The notes under the pieces: generated by a model | What the model was told of the DNA's origin: nothing | Database searches by the model: none | Seen by the model: the letters and a program-made list of their open reading frames with translations, nothing else | Shown here: positions 32,427 to 43,789 of the stretch, piece by piece | Layout: every line of letters begins with the position of its first letter | Position numbering within the stretch: the stretch's first letter is position 1 | Translations under genes and position numbers: made by a program | From: Gonocerus acuteangulatus | Taxonomy: Eukaryota; Arthropoda; Insecta; Hemiptera; Coreidae | Assembly: GCA_946811695.1 (NCBI GenBank) | Contig: OX328126.1 | Span: 84,038,036-84,102,035 of the forward strand | Reading direction: 5' to 3' | Length of the DNA: 64,000 bases

Positions 32427-33846
32427 CAGTGTTGGGAAAAACTAACGATAGTTTACTAAACTAACGTTAATTCATTCAAACTAAAAATAAACTCATGTTA
32501 TATTATTAGCAGAGCCCGGAAGTTAGGCATTTATTTTTGCTTAAAATAGGCAGGCAAAATGGCACTTGAAATACTGAAAATAGGCAGTACTGTAATTAAA
32601 ATAGGCATTTATTAGAAGTGAAGGCAAAGAGGAACCTCACTCATTATTAATGAAAATATGTATTTTAAATACTCATTCATTTCTTTATTATCGATTATCA
32701 CAGAATTAGTGTACTTACTCTTACTTTCCCTTCTTACAAGCAACAACAAGGATGCTTTTTCAAAGTATCAACTCTCATAGACCTTCTAAGAAAAAAAATG
32801 TTTTTCATCATGGCAAAACTTCCTCTGCATTATCTTATCATTTCGAAATCCGGAATCCCAGGTAATTATGGGTTGTCACAGCAAAAGGGGTGTCAGGAAG
32901 GAGAAGTGACGTACTTCTCTCATCCTCTCTCTTTCCTGCTATTCATTATGCTTGTGCATTCCTTCTACTAAGGAAGGTTCTGTTATTTTTAAACCTTCAA
33001 TTCCATCCATGGGTTGGGAAAATAAGCTTTCGAATAGATATTTGTGACGGCAATATGTAATTTAATTTGTGCAACCTTTTTTGTCTTCGATGAACGGTGC
33101 TTTTTAAAATGTTTAAATCGCAGAAAAAATTGCATAACGAGCAAAAAAAGGCAACGGAAGGCAAAATAGGCAAAAAAGGCAAAATAAAAATTGTCTCTAC
33201 ACTTCCTAAATGCAGGAAAACATATTTATTTCTATCTGATTCTTCAATATATCCATTCAGATAAAAAAGGCATAGTGCCTAACTTCCGGGCTCTAATTAT
33301 TTAGTTTTAGATTTATAAAAAAAAATATTCGTGTTTTGGAATATTTTCATGATAAATAGTTGTTTTTAGTATTTTTGTCAGTTTTTAGTATGGTAATTAG
33401 TTTAATTTAAGCAAAAGTTACCTTAATTTATGATTTTGGTTTAGTTTTAGTTTATAATTCAATACTTGGTTTATTGCATACTTTGATACAGAACAAGGGT
33501 AAAATAATAGGTATGTACGTATTTTTTTTTTTTTTTTAAAAAAAGTATTTATTTATGAACTATAATGGGGAAAAATAAGGTTACAACTTACAACTACAAC
33601 TTCAGCCTATTTAAAATAAAATGAAAAAAAGTTCTATTAGTTTTAATAATTTATTTAATTATCGAAATAACTTATGATTTACATTAATTCACGTTATTTT
33701 TGTAAAACTAAAATAAAGGTTTAATTAATTTTTTTAATGAATTCCCAATGATTTTGATTTAGTTTTTTTAGGTGACAATTCTCAGTTTAGGTTTAGTTTA
33801 TTCTAAAAAGTGAAGGTAGTTTTAATTTTAGTTTTGCCCGACATTG
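32427..33846. mobile_element. hAT-type MITE interrupted by another hAT element
   Basis: Ends are cagtgttggg..aaaactaa and, inverted, caatgtcgggcaaaactaa. The 8-bp duplication ctcccaac lies at 32419-32426 and 33847-33854. About 635 bp remain once the nested 32510-33295 element is removed. Confidence 0.78.
32510..33295 (-). mobile_element. internally deleted copy of the CGGBP1-like hAT element
   Basis: Both ends (agagcccggaagttaggca) match those at 2429-4800. On the minus strand it holds about 450 bp of the left end, then jumps to the last codons of the transposase ('gagagttgatacttt', 'gggaaagtaagagtaagtac') and the right end. About 1.5 kb including the catalytic region is missing. The target duplication is imperfect: attattag at 32502-32509 and attattta at 33296-33303. 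Confidence 0.88.
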
Positions 33847-33877
33847 CTCCCAACATACAAAGTAGCAAGCTGGAGTG

Positions 33878-33970
33878 AACAACTTGTTTTACAAATCATA
33901 AAGCTAAATTAGGGCTTTGTTAATTAGTTTTATAAATCATAAAGCTAAATTAGGGCTTTGTTAATTAGTT
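33878..33970 (+). repeat. 41-bp direct duplication
   Basis: Two copies of 'aaatcataaagctaaattag' plus 'ggctttgttaattag' in tandem. Confidence 0.85.
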
Positions 33971-34289
33971 TTTGTTAGAATTATTGATTAGAATATTACT
34001 TATTTATTATTTTATAAGTTGATACGGCTAGGTGATTCAACTATTAACACGTATTGAAGGAATAAGAAATATTTAAAAATATCAAATTTGTTTTAAGTCA
34101 ACTTGTCCATAATGTAGGTGTTTAGTTTTTGTATTTATGTTTTGTAAGTCTGTCACTAAGGTTTTAGTATTTGATTGTGCGTTGACCGTAAGCTGGAAGT
34201 AAATGTAAGTATAATTTTTATTTTAATGGAATACGTAACGTCTTCTCTTTATGGAGATGGAGATAGTTAGCCATTGCGGTGATACGAAG

Positions 34290-34927
34290 TCAAGGGATGG
34301 TTGGGATTAGCCAGGGCAAGGGATGGTTGGGATTAGCCAGGGCAAGGGATGGTTGGGATTAGCCAGGGCAAGGGATGGTTGGGATTAGCCAGGGCAAGGG
34401 ATGGTTGGGATTAGCCAGGGCAAGGGATGGTTGGGATTAGCCAAGTCAAGGGATGGTTGGGATTAGCCAGGGCAAGGGATGGTTGGGATTAGCCAAGTCA
34501 AGGGATGGTTGGGATTAGCCAGGGCAAGGGATGGTTGGGATTAGCCAAGTCAAGGGATGGTTGGGATTAGCCAGAGCAAGGGATGGTTGGGATTAGCCAG
34601 GGTAAGGGATGGTTGGGATTAGCCAGGGCAAGGGATGGTTGGGATTAGCCAGGGCAAGGGATGGTTGGGATTAGCCAGGGCAAGGGATGGTTGGGATTAG
34701 CCAGGGCAAGGGATGGTTGGGATTAGCCAGGGCAAGGGATGGTTGGGATTAGCCAAGTCAAGGGATGGTTGGGATTAGCCAGGGCAAGGGATGGTTGGGA
34801 TTAGCCAGAGCAAGGGATGGTTGGGATTAGCCAGGGCAAGGGATGGTTGGGATTAGCCAGGGCAAGGGATGGTTGGGATTAGCCAGGGCAAGGGATGGTT
34901 GGGATTAGCCAGGGCAAGGGATGGTTG
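34290..34927 (+). repeat. 26-bp G-rich tandem array, about 24 copies
   Basis: The unit is caagggatggttgggattag plus ccaggg, with a minor variant ending ccaagt. Each unit carries three GGG tracts with short spacers on the plus strand, so quadruplex formation is plausible. Variants are interspersed, not blocked. Confidence 0.95.
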
Positions 34928-36248
34928 TACTTCAGCACTAAAAAATGCTTAGGGGGGATGGAGGAAGACCAAGAAGACATTTAGGTGACCATGGTTAAAT
35001 TTTGAACATTGAAGAAGGCTGATTGAAACGAACACTGAGACTCCAACTGTGGAGTTCCAGGAAATATTTATTTTCATTTTGAAGCCATTCCAAAACACAA
35101 AGCTTTTCAAATATGGCCCTCTGCTTATTTATGAATGTATAGGCTAGGTAGTTCAATCTATAAACTAAATTGAATTATACTCTAAACCTGAAAATTGATT
35201 AGGGTGGTTCTAAATAAATGAGAGTGGACTGTATTTGAATGAAATATATTAAATGGTAATCAATATTTACATGGGTTGAGCTTAATGGTGGGGGTGGATC
35301 TGACTTGGTTGGACTCACATACTTAGGTTTAAAATTGTGGTTTGTTGCTGGCCGGCCCTCTCTCCCTCCTCCCTCACCAGGATAGTTTTCTTCCCCTACT
35401 CACTCATGATAAAACTGAAGGAACGTAGGAAGGAATGAAATAGTCTTGACTAGAATGTCTTGAATTTTGATACACTGCACTCTCTTCTTTTCTTCTCACT
35501 CCCTTCTTTTTTTTCACACACCTAATGATTTATTGTTCAGCTGGATGTGTGATCCCTGAACAACGAATACATTAAGTAATTTTGGCAATATTTGGCAGCC
35601 CTTGCGTGACGGGAAGATGTTGACTGACAATTCCAGTTTTTACGTTTTAATTTCTTAGTGTCTCGTAGACTACAATTTCAACTATTACATATAAAAAATA
35701 TGAAATTGGAAAATAATAAAAATTGCCAATAAAATATGATTTTTTGAAACTTTTGTCAAACTTTAGAGCAAACACGCGACCGAAAGATACCATCAGATAT
35801 TTTTAATATGTTTACTCGTTTTTAGTCTCAATATCACAACTTTTCCGCGGTATTACGACTCGAAAAAAAATTATTAATTTTTATTATTATGAATTAATTA
35901 ACCCTATTGGTTAAAGGCTTCTACTATGGATCAGAGAAGTGTCTTCTTGAACCATCCACGCTGTCAGTATTTTTTGGTCAGTCATGGGCTTATTGCATGA
36001 AGCCTACATCAGCATGAATGCTTAAAAAGGTTTAACACCCATAGATACCCCCTTCTTGGTTCCCCTGGAAAATTCCTCCAATACTGCCTACTCGGCTTGG
36101 CCTCCATTGCCCTTTCTATATCAACAAATGCTTAGCATTCTATGATTACTTTGTCACATCTCGAAGGAGTGCATCTATTGCGATTTTATTCATGAATGGG
36201 ATTTTTCAACATAAGTATTTGTTTCTATCGTCCCGCCTACTGAATATT
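34928..36248. other. unassigned DNA
   Basis: No recognised gene, RNA or repeat. Confidence 0.5.
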
Positions 36249-36256
36249 TCATCAAA

Positions 36257-36310
<54 letters not shown>
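36249..36310. repeat. (AT)n microsatellite
   Basis: Pure AT run next to the following SINE. A second run is at 36661-36708. Confidence 0.9.
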
Positions 36311-36315
<5 letters not shown>

Positions 36316-36640
36316 TACACGAGGGGGCGAGGTTAGGTCAGTGGTAGAGCACTCGACTAATGAACTGGAGGACCAGGTTCAAAACCCGACCGCGCACTAA
36401 AGATTTTTTTCTTCTAGTGCCGTCGTTCGAGGGTTGGATTTGGGGTCCCAGACCGTCCCTAGGCCAACCCAGCCTTTAATTAATTTATCAATGGGTACCT
36501 TGGTGCTAATGACTCTAGTAGTCGAAGCAGCAAGGGAAACATCAGGCGACCGAAGCACACTAATGACCACACTATCTCCCTAGTGTGCCGTGTGGTCAAG
36601 AATCACATACCTCTACAGTATCTGCCCCTCTGGGCCCTCG
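36316..36640 (+). mobile_element. tRNA-Ile-derived SINE, copy 2
   Basis: The head contains A box 'ggttaggtcagtggtagagc', anticodon loop ctaatga, and B box 'ggttcaaaacc'. The body matches the minus strand of 27850-28114, with an extra middle segment holding 'ggtgctaatgactctagtag' and 'gaccgaagcacactaatgac'. Confidence 0.82.
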
Positions 36641-36658
36641 TGGCCTGTTACGGGACTG

Positions 36659-36708
<50 letters not shown>

Positions 36709-36710
<2 letters not shown>

Positions 36711-37354
36711 GAGTATATATCAATACTGTATTTTTCAACTAGCTTATATAATATATAAAATAGCTTTAAATATGTCAGTCCAAAAATTTGTAACCCCAGG
36801 AAGTGCCAATGTACCTCAGACAATACGTTAATTTTCCACTCCGTTCAATTACAAATTTATTTAATTTTTTTTTCAGAGAAATGTCAATTTTACATAGTTT
36901 TTGGCAATTTTAATGGAAGGGGGGGGTTAAGGGGCTTGTTAAGTTATTTGGACATTGGCTCGTAGTTCCTCTCTGGGGCCCTGCCAATGACAAAGTACCA
37001 GAATGTTCAGTTTTGTGGATTTGAAATCCCAAAATGTACACGCTACTATTATGGTGATTTTTTTAATGATACTTTTGAGACTACATTAAATTTTTTTTAA
37101 AGCAATACATTGCAGATTAGAATAAAATTTATTATATATATCAACCGTTAAGAGTAACTAGTGAGAGAATTGAGATTTCTGTTTGGGAAGGGGAGAGGGT
37201 TTATCAATATGTATTGGGGGCTCGTGATCAAACTCTGGTCCTGGGCCCGGCTGCAAATGCGGTTTCTATGCGATTTCTGATAAACTGGTCTTTTTCTGAG
37301 AAATCAAGGCTTTTTTAGCATATTATAATTATTAACATCATATTAATCATAATA
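36709..37354. other. unassigned DNA
   Basis: No recognised feature. A G-rich run lies at 36917-36924. Confidence 0.4.
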
Positions 37355-37364
37355 GTTAACTTGA

Positions 37365-37556
37365 GGGGTCTCCCGTGGTCTAATGGTTAGCGCCTTGGAT
37401 TCATAAGCGGGAGATGGTGGGTTCGATTCCCAACCTCCGGCAGGAATTTTCTCATCTCACGGCTCGTTGGGAAAATTCCTCGCTGCACCCTGGATGTCGG
37501 CGCTAATGACCTAGAAGTAGATGCGCCGTAAAAAAAAAAAAAAAAAAAAAAAAAAA
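37365..37556 (+). mobile_element. tRNA-derived SINE (Met-like head), full length
   Basis: A complete 192-bp unit with head, B box, tail and about 26 A. The 10-bp duplication gttaacttga lies at 37355-37364 and 37557-37566. Confidence 0.92.
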
Positions 37557-38213
37557 GTTAACTTGACATGTTAAGGATTAGCCACAGGAATTTCCGAGGT
37601 ATAAATTATTTCCACTATAATTTACATTAGATCATCACCTCAGCCATTTTTATTTATCAGCTAATTACATTTTTTTACCTGACGTTTCGGCCTCAGGGCC
37701 ATCCTCATAAAACTAGAAAAAAACACATTACATGCATTAAATTACATTAAAATTACCCCCTTTATTCATACAATGTAAAATTTCTTAAAATCATCCTTAA
37801 CTAACATTACCTTCAACCCATTTCACTATCCTTGAAAATAGAAAATGCTGGAATGTTGTGGCCACACGGTCTGGTACAGCTTAAGTGTTAAAAGAATGTA
37901 AAAAAGTTTTAGTTATAGAAGATGTGACAAACTAAGTCAAATGGGATAATTTAAATGTAACTAAAATTTAAATTAGCCCATTTTTAACCCTGGAGGCCGG
38001 CGCTAATGCCCAAGATTTGTCGATGCGCCGTAAAAAAAAAAAAAAAAAAAAAAAAAATGTTAAGGATGATTTTAAGAAATTTTACATTGTATGAATAAAG
38101 GGGGTAATTTTAATGTAATTTCATGCATGTAATGTGTTTTTTTTCTAGTTTTATGAGGATGGTCCTGAGGCCGAAACGTCAAGTAAAAAAATGTAATTAG
38201 CTGATAAATAAAA

Positions 38214-38986
38214 AAGTCCGACTAGCAGGAACTCCGTCATCTTAGTGCGGTTCCGTACATCTCGAAGAAATGGAATAGATTATGCATCACGAATCACAGG
38301 AAACTGACAGTAGCCAACTTACACAGAAGCGGATAATTCTTAATCCTCATTCTTGAGGAAGGCTGTATAAGTCAATACAAATATGTACTGAAAACATACT
38401 CACTCTACGAATACTGCTGAGAAACAACCAAATATTCGTTGTCATTTTAAGTTTCTTGTTTTACTAGCAAATTCGTTTTACTGTTATAATCAACTGTAAA
38501 TATGTTCTTCATGGCGAATAAAAGTCCATTCTCTCGTTGGTTAAATCTTTCTATAAAATAAGAAATAATGATAACTTCAGTTGTCGCAGTATGAGGAAGG
38601 TTATATAGAAGAAATGGAATAGATTAGCATTACAAATCACAGGAAACTGACAGTAGCCAACTTACACAGATGCGGATAATTCATAATCTGAATAAGTCAA
38701 TACAATTATGTACTGAAAACGTACGAGAAAACGGTTACAGATATCGCCTTAAAAATAGTTTCTTATGTTAAGGAACGTATAAAACAAGTACCTGCAAGCA
38801 TATAAACTCAAAAACGTAAGCGTTACGATTTTTTTTTTTTGCGCGAATATCGCCCCAAACACTACCTTCCCGTGGGCGGAGTCTGCTGGTTAACGAACTT
38901 GACCTTTTAAATTAGAAGACATATTTTTGTACCAAATTTAATCAAAATCGGGCCATTTTTGAGCTTGCTAGAGCGTTAACAGACAA

Positions 38987-39033
<47 letters not shown>

Positions 39034-39259
39034 CTCCCGTGGTCTAGTGGCTAGCGCGCTAGATTCATAAGCGGGAGGTGGTGGGGTGGTGGGTTCGATC
39101 TCCACCGGCGCCAGAAATTTTCTCATCTCAGGGCTCGCTGAGAAAGTTCCTGGCTGCACCCTGGACGTCGGCGCGATTTTTGTACCAAATTTCGTTAAAA
39201 TCGGACCATTTTTGAGCTTGCTAGAGCGCGAACAGACAATCATATATATATAAATATAT

Positions 39260-39296
<37 letters not shown>

Positions 39297-39433
39297 CAAA
39301 TTTTGGCCACCTATATTTTCGTGATCTATAGGGTCTGAAACGTGAAAGTTTCTAGTCGGCACTTCCGGATTGCGTCGTGAGGTCAACCTCATAAGCGGGT
39401 TCTCCCTATGGAGATAGGGAGTAACCGCGCTAA
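38214..39433 (+). mobile_element. Helentron-like family A, full length
   Basis: Starts 'agtccgactagcaggaactc' with subterminal 'cttagtgcggttcc', and ends with a weakened hairpin then cgcgCTAA at 39426-39433. It lies within the right arm of a hairpin element, so the intact left arm serves as an empty-site comparison: 'aataaaaa' joins directly to 'tggctgagg'. There is no target duplication. It contains a SINE at 39029-39175. Confidence 0.75.
39029..39175 (+). mobile_element. tRNA-derived SINE (Met-like head), truncated tail
   Basis: Head and B box are present (with a small internal duplication 'ggtggtggggtggtgggttc'), ending at 'acgtcggcgc' without poly(A). It is followed directly by a second copy of the preceding family A segment ('tttttgtaccaaattt', 'tgagcttgctagagcg'), so the SINE sits between direct duplicates of its host. 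Confidence 0.8.
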
Positions 39434-39473
39434 AGTGGCTGAGGTGATGAGCTAATGTAAATTATAGTGGATA

Positions 39474-39990
39474 TAATAATTAACATTAGATGATAACTTT
39501 TTTAGCGTATTATAATACCAGTACGTATACCATATGCTGAAGTCGACTCCTCCTGTCTAGTTGGCTCTGCTATCTAGCGGCGTGCTGTATGAACTAAGAG
39601 TCAGATAATCTCGGACGCTTCTGCTACCTAGCGGCAACAATATGAAGCTCTTCGCCCGTAACGTTGTACAAGATTTAACACGTTGGATAAATAGTTAAAC
39701 AAAAATGACAATTGTAAATACGAAGATAATTTTAGAAAAAATAAACATAATTTATTAGTTATGAAAACAATAAAATAAATACACAGAAACAAATTCTTTA
39801 ATAAGTAAAAGGAAAATGAAGAAAAAATATTAAGAAATAATAAGAGAACATAATGCATTGTTGTCTACAATTCCTATAGCATATAAATTGTATTTAATGT
39901 TATTTTATTTTTGTTTTGTTTTTTTATGATCGATTCCGTTAAATTATTATTTATTTAAATTTTATCGTTCATTTATAATTTTCACAGATA
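39474..39990. other. unassigned DNA
   Basis: No recognised feature. Confidence 0.4.
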
Positions 39991-39993
39991 TAA

Positions 39994-40365
39994 ACAGATA
40001 AATGGCAAGAATCCTGATACAACAAGACTGACAACAAGCTTCGAGAAATTAAGCACACTGTACACGAATGGTCATCCAGTAACAGACCAAATAAATGGAA
40101 AGAAGTTAACAACAAGACTGACAACAAGCTTCGAGAAATTAAGCACACTGTACACGAATGGTCATCCAGTAACAGACCAAATAAATGGAAAGAAGTTAAC
40201 AACAAGACTGACAACAAGCTTCGAGAAATTAAGCACACTGTACACGAATGGTCATCCAGTAACAGACCAAATAAATGGAAAGAAGTTATATTACGCCGTC
40301 TCAGGATTGGCCATACTCGGTTGACTCAGTCGTACCTTACGTCAAGACTGGACAGACCCGCTTGA
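39994..40365 (+). pseudogene. Jockey-like LINE ORF2 C-terminal fragment with 30-codon triplication
   Basis: In frame from 40003 the sequence encodes WQES, a stop (TGA 40015-40017, where Trp is expected), YNKTDNKLREIKHTVHEWSS, then NRPNKWKEV and finally LRRLRIGHTRLTQSYLT. The NKL-x-IK, W-x-S and RLRIGHTRLT blocks are typical of the region after the RNase H-like domain in Jockey-type LINEs. A 90-bp unit (starts 40021, 40111, 40201) is repeated three times exactly in frame. Further stops follow at about 40363. Confidence 0.8.
40021..40288 (+). repeat. 90-bp tandem repeat, 3 copies
   Basis: The copies are identical by eye, so the duplication is recent. The unit is 30 codons of LINE ORF2. Confidence 0.95.
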
Positions 40366-40784
40366 ACAGGGTGACACAGTGTAAAGTGAAAAATAATGTT
40401 GGCCAGATGATTCTCCAATGGGAGATCGGAACATATTCACCCCCGCAAAATTGACCTTGAAATGTTATTCAAGGTAAAAAATTTTTATTGCACATTTCGA
40501 ATCTATTAGGATGAAAAAAGTAAACGGCACCATAGGTCAGAAATGACTCTTTATGGTCAAAATGACCACTAGAAACGTATAAGTGCGCCATCCCATTCCA
40601 ATTGACAAATGGTGGCTGATTTTAATAATTTACCACGCTTGATTTTTTTAAAAAAGCATCTTCAAGTATACAAAATTATAAGTATATTGAAAAACGAGCC
40701 TCTCAGCAGAAATCATTGAATGACCATGATTGTCAATTTTACAATTGACAGCCTTTATGAGGTTATTCTCGAATATTGCAGACT

Positions 40785-41425
40785 GGAACAGGTCGTGTAA
40801 CTGTTTTTAAATGTGCCAAAAATTCGATTTTTCTACTAATGTCCCGATACATTTCAAAATTAGAAACCATTTTATTATCTTTATTACAAAAATATATGAC
40901 AAAAAAATTTAAAAAGAAAAAATGAACATTTCAGCAAATTAAATTTTAAAGTAGTTTTTCTCAAAACTATGTTTTTCAAATCGGGCGGTTCAATTTTCAC
41001 CCGATTAACTTCAAATTTTAACTGCAACTTCTTAATGATATTTGTTAGTGAAATATGTAGACATTTTCCGATTAATTGAATTATAACGATTTTAAGACCA
41101 ATTTTCGAAGGATTTTTTTTTTTAAATAGAAAATGCAGAATTGTTTACTATTTTCCAAAAAAAATAATATTTCTTTAAATTCCTACGTACTTTACTAGAT
41201 TTTACATTCTTTTTTCAAAATAATTTTAGTTTTTTATACTAGATTAAAAATTGCCTCCTGCAGAGGATCAGTCATGAAAAAAGAGGGATAGACACATTGT
41301 CGCCATTTTTTTTTTCACAACTTTTTTTTTTTTGGATACTCCCATATAAAACTTTTAAGAATTAAAAAATATTGATTTATTTATTATTCATAAATTGGAG
41401 AAAATGACTGATTTTGAACATAAAA
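40785..41425 (+). repeat. dispersed repeat, copy 2 of 2
   Basis: Matches 4840-5442 in the same orientation. Class unknown. It is followed immediately by a MITE. Confidence 0.65.
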
Positions 41426-41442
41426 GGTCGTATTACCCCTTA

Positions 41443-41857
41443 GGGTGCGTTTACATCTGACACTTCTCGCAGGAAATATATGTCAGGTGTCGGATAGATA
41501 TTCTCTTGAAGGTTTACATACTGACAGAAATAGCTAGACATTTATGTCGTGGATATGTATAGGACAGTTCTGGATTTGTTCTAATTTGCGATAAATTCAC
41601 AAAAAGCACAAATAATCAGTGTTTACATCTGTTGGTATAGAAGTGTCGACAATACAGCTAGTAGCCAAGATATTTATCTCTGAAATTAAATTCTTCTCGT
41701 AAAAATCTGTGTTTACACCTGGTGCTATAGAAGTGTCGACACTTATAGTTCGTGATAGAAATATATATCTCAGATATAAATTGCTCATGGTTTACACTAG
41801 TCGCAGTTTCTGTCTGATAAAAATTTCCTGCAATAACTAGCAAGTGTAAACCCACCC
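41443..41857. mobile_element. PIF/Harbinger-like MITE
   Basis: Terminal inverted repeats GGGTGCGTTTACA and GGGTGGGTTTACA are bordered by TTA at 41440-41442 and 41858-41860, the 3-bp duplication expected for this group. The interior has two partial copies of 'tatagaagtgtcgaca'. About 415 bp, no coding capacity. Confidence 0.68.
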
Positions 41858-41860
41858 TTA

Positions 41861-42290
41861 GAAGAAATTGCTTGAAATTAAAAGTTTGAGATTGATTCTT
41901 TGCGCACGGAGTTGTTAGTTTCATTGATGTACCTAATAGATGATTAATACATTGGAGTGATTAGATCTGGTCCAACAATGTCCTATTTTGGATTGAAGTG
42001 CGTGTAATCAGCCGAGTAGAGCTCCTGGAAGTGTGTTCATGAGATTAGGAGATGGAGCTGAAGATAGAACTGCCCTTCAGAACGACTGACAGTGACTGAT
42101 GTAGCTTAGCTTACTGGGCTTAGGGTTTATCAGAAGAGGTCAGTACTATCAGTAGCTTTACCGATCTCTTGGCATTTCACTGCTCGGCCATGGCGTGGTC
42201 TGCATTCCTGAGGATACTCACAGCTCTTGAATTGATGTATGTGTAGTGATTTTGACCTTTTGTGCTCCAATCTCGCTTGCAAATGAAAGA
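41861..42290. other. unassigned DNA
   Basis: No recognised feature. Confidence 0.4.
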
Positions 42291-42293
42291 ATT

Positions 42294-42717
42294 GTTTGCT
42301 AGGGTGCTTTGTAGGTAAACACTTATGGCTCTGCGGATTCCTCATTGTTTGCTAGGGTGCTTTGTAGGTAAACACTTATGGCTCTGTGGATTCCTCATTG
42401 TTTGCTAGGGTGCTTTGTAGGTAAACACTTATGGCTCTGTGGATTCCTCATTGTTTGCTAGGGTGCTTTGTAGGTAAACACTTATGCCTCTGTGGATTCC
42501 TCATTGTTTGCTAGGGTGCTATGTTGGTAAACACTTATGCCTCTGTGGATTCCTCATTGTTTGCTAGGGTGCTTTGTAGGTAAACACTTATGACTCTGTG
42601 GATTCCTCATTGTTTGCTAGGGTGCTTTGTAGGTAAACACTTTTGGCTCTGTGGATTCCTCATTGTTTGCTAGGGTGCTTTGTAGGTAAACACTTATGGC
42701 TCTGTGGATTCCTCATT
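42294..42717 (+). repeat. 53-bp tandem array, 8 copies
   Basis: Unit 'tttgctagggtgctttgtag' plus 'gtaaacacttatggctctgt' plus 'ggattcctcattg', with sparse substitutions. Confidence 0.95.
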
Positions 42718-42792
42718 GGAACAATATCCTTTATGGAATATCAAAAAATAATACACTACACACAACACTATAGCACGTTATCATCCTACTCT

Positions 42793-43778
42793 AAAAAAGT
42801 CCGTCTCTCAGGAACTGCATCATCTTAGCGCGGTTCCGTTCATATCCCTATTGTCATTTGAAAAGCTTAGAATTGAAACAGATAATATTTTGTTCGGTCT
42901 TTGTTCAAAGGGGTTTATGACTTTTCCTGGTCGGGTCCGCCAGACCTCAGAATCCTCTTCTAGAGATACTTATTTCATACGTTTCAATGCATTGAAAAAT
43001 TTCAAAAGTTTTCACATTTTCTTGTGTTCTTCTACTAAAGTAATAATTCTACAAATAAAATCAATTAAAAAATAAAAAACCAACAACATAAAGGCGATTG
43101 AAAATATTCAAAAGACGTCATCGAATCTCTTTCTCTTGGCAAGCTATATTTCTAACAATGAATTGTTTTTCTTATTTTACTTAATCTGTTTTATTGTCAA
43201 ATACATTATCCAACTTTAAGCAATTAAAAAATAACAAGGAATAAAAACAGACAAAAAGAACAGTTCGAATAAGCGAAATCAATTACTTTAATGTTTTAAG
43301 CACTTATTTCTCCGATTGACATCGTTTATTCAAAACTTAGTACCGCTTAGTAAGATTTCGAATGGTAACCTTTCGCTTCCCAAGATTTTCACCCGTTTCC
43401 CAAAACTTTTCATGCCTGTTAAAAAAATAATTTATTCTAACCCTTCCTTATCTCAAAACGTAACCAAAATTTCAACATATTAGTTTTGAGGAAATTCGAA
43501 CATGCAGAAAATATTTTAACTGAATCCCATGATTTTAAGTACCCAAAACAAAATCGTTATTCAACAACTATTTTTCCAATTTTCTCGAAAACGGTTAAAG
43601 CTATCGCCTTAAAAATGGTTTCATTCGTTTTCCTAGGCCAAGATTTGAACCACCGTCATTTTCGGTCTCTAGGGGGTCTGAAACGCAAACTTTTCTATTC
43701 GGCACTTCCGGATTGTTTCATGAGATCAACCTTATAAGCGGGGTTCCTCCCTATGAAGGGAGGGAGGAACCGCGCTAA
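42793..43778 (+). mobile_element. Helentron-like family A, full length
   Basis: 5' tip 'agtccgtctctcaggaactg' and subterminal 'cttagcgcggttcc'. 3' hairpin 43742-43770 (ggttcctccct paired with agggaggaacc) followed by gcgCTAA. About 985 bp, lacking the long (AT)n core of other copies. Confidence 0.78.
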
Positions 43779-43789
43779 TAATGAAACCT

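Larger units (their letters stand above)
37611..39472. mobile_element. hairpin retroelement with hammerhead-like motifs, interrupted
   Basis: The left arm is 37611-37803. The right arm is split: 38060-38215 and, after a Helentron-like insertion, 39436-39472. A hammerhead-like motif lies in each arm (minus 37681-37707, plus 38154-38180), reading TGAGGA, a stem-loop, then GAAACGTC. The centre (37804-38059) includes a SINE 3' end at 37985-38057 ('ggcgctaatgcccaagattt', 'gtcgatgcgccgt', poly(A)). Confidence 0.7.

Noticed and set aside
34290..34927. CRISPR array
   Set aside because: Direct tandem repeats without unique spacers, in a eukaryotic genome.
34290..34927. Telomeric repeat
   Set aside because: The 26-bp unit contains TTGGGATTAG but no regular TTAGG or TTAGGG array.
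39969..40238. Minus-strand 89-codon repeat protein
   Set aside because: It is the shadow of a LINE ORF2 fragment read on the plus strand.
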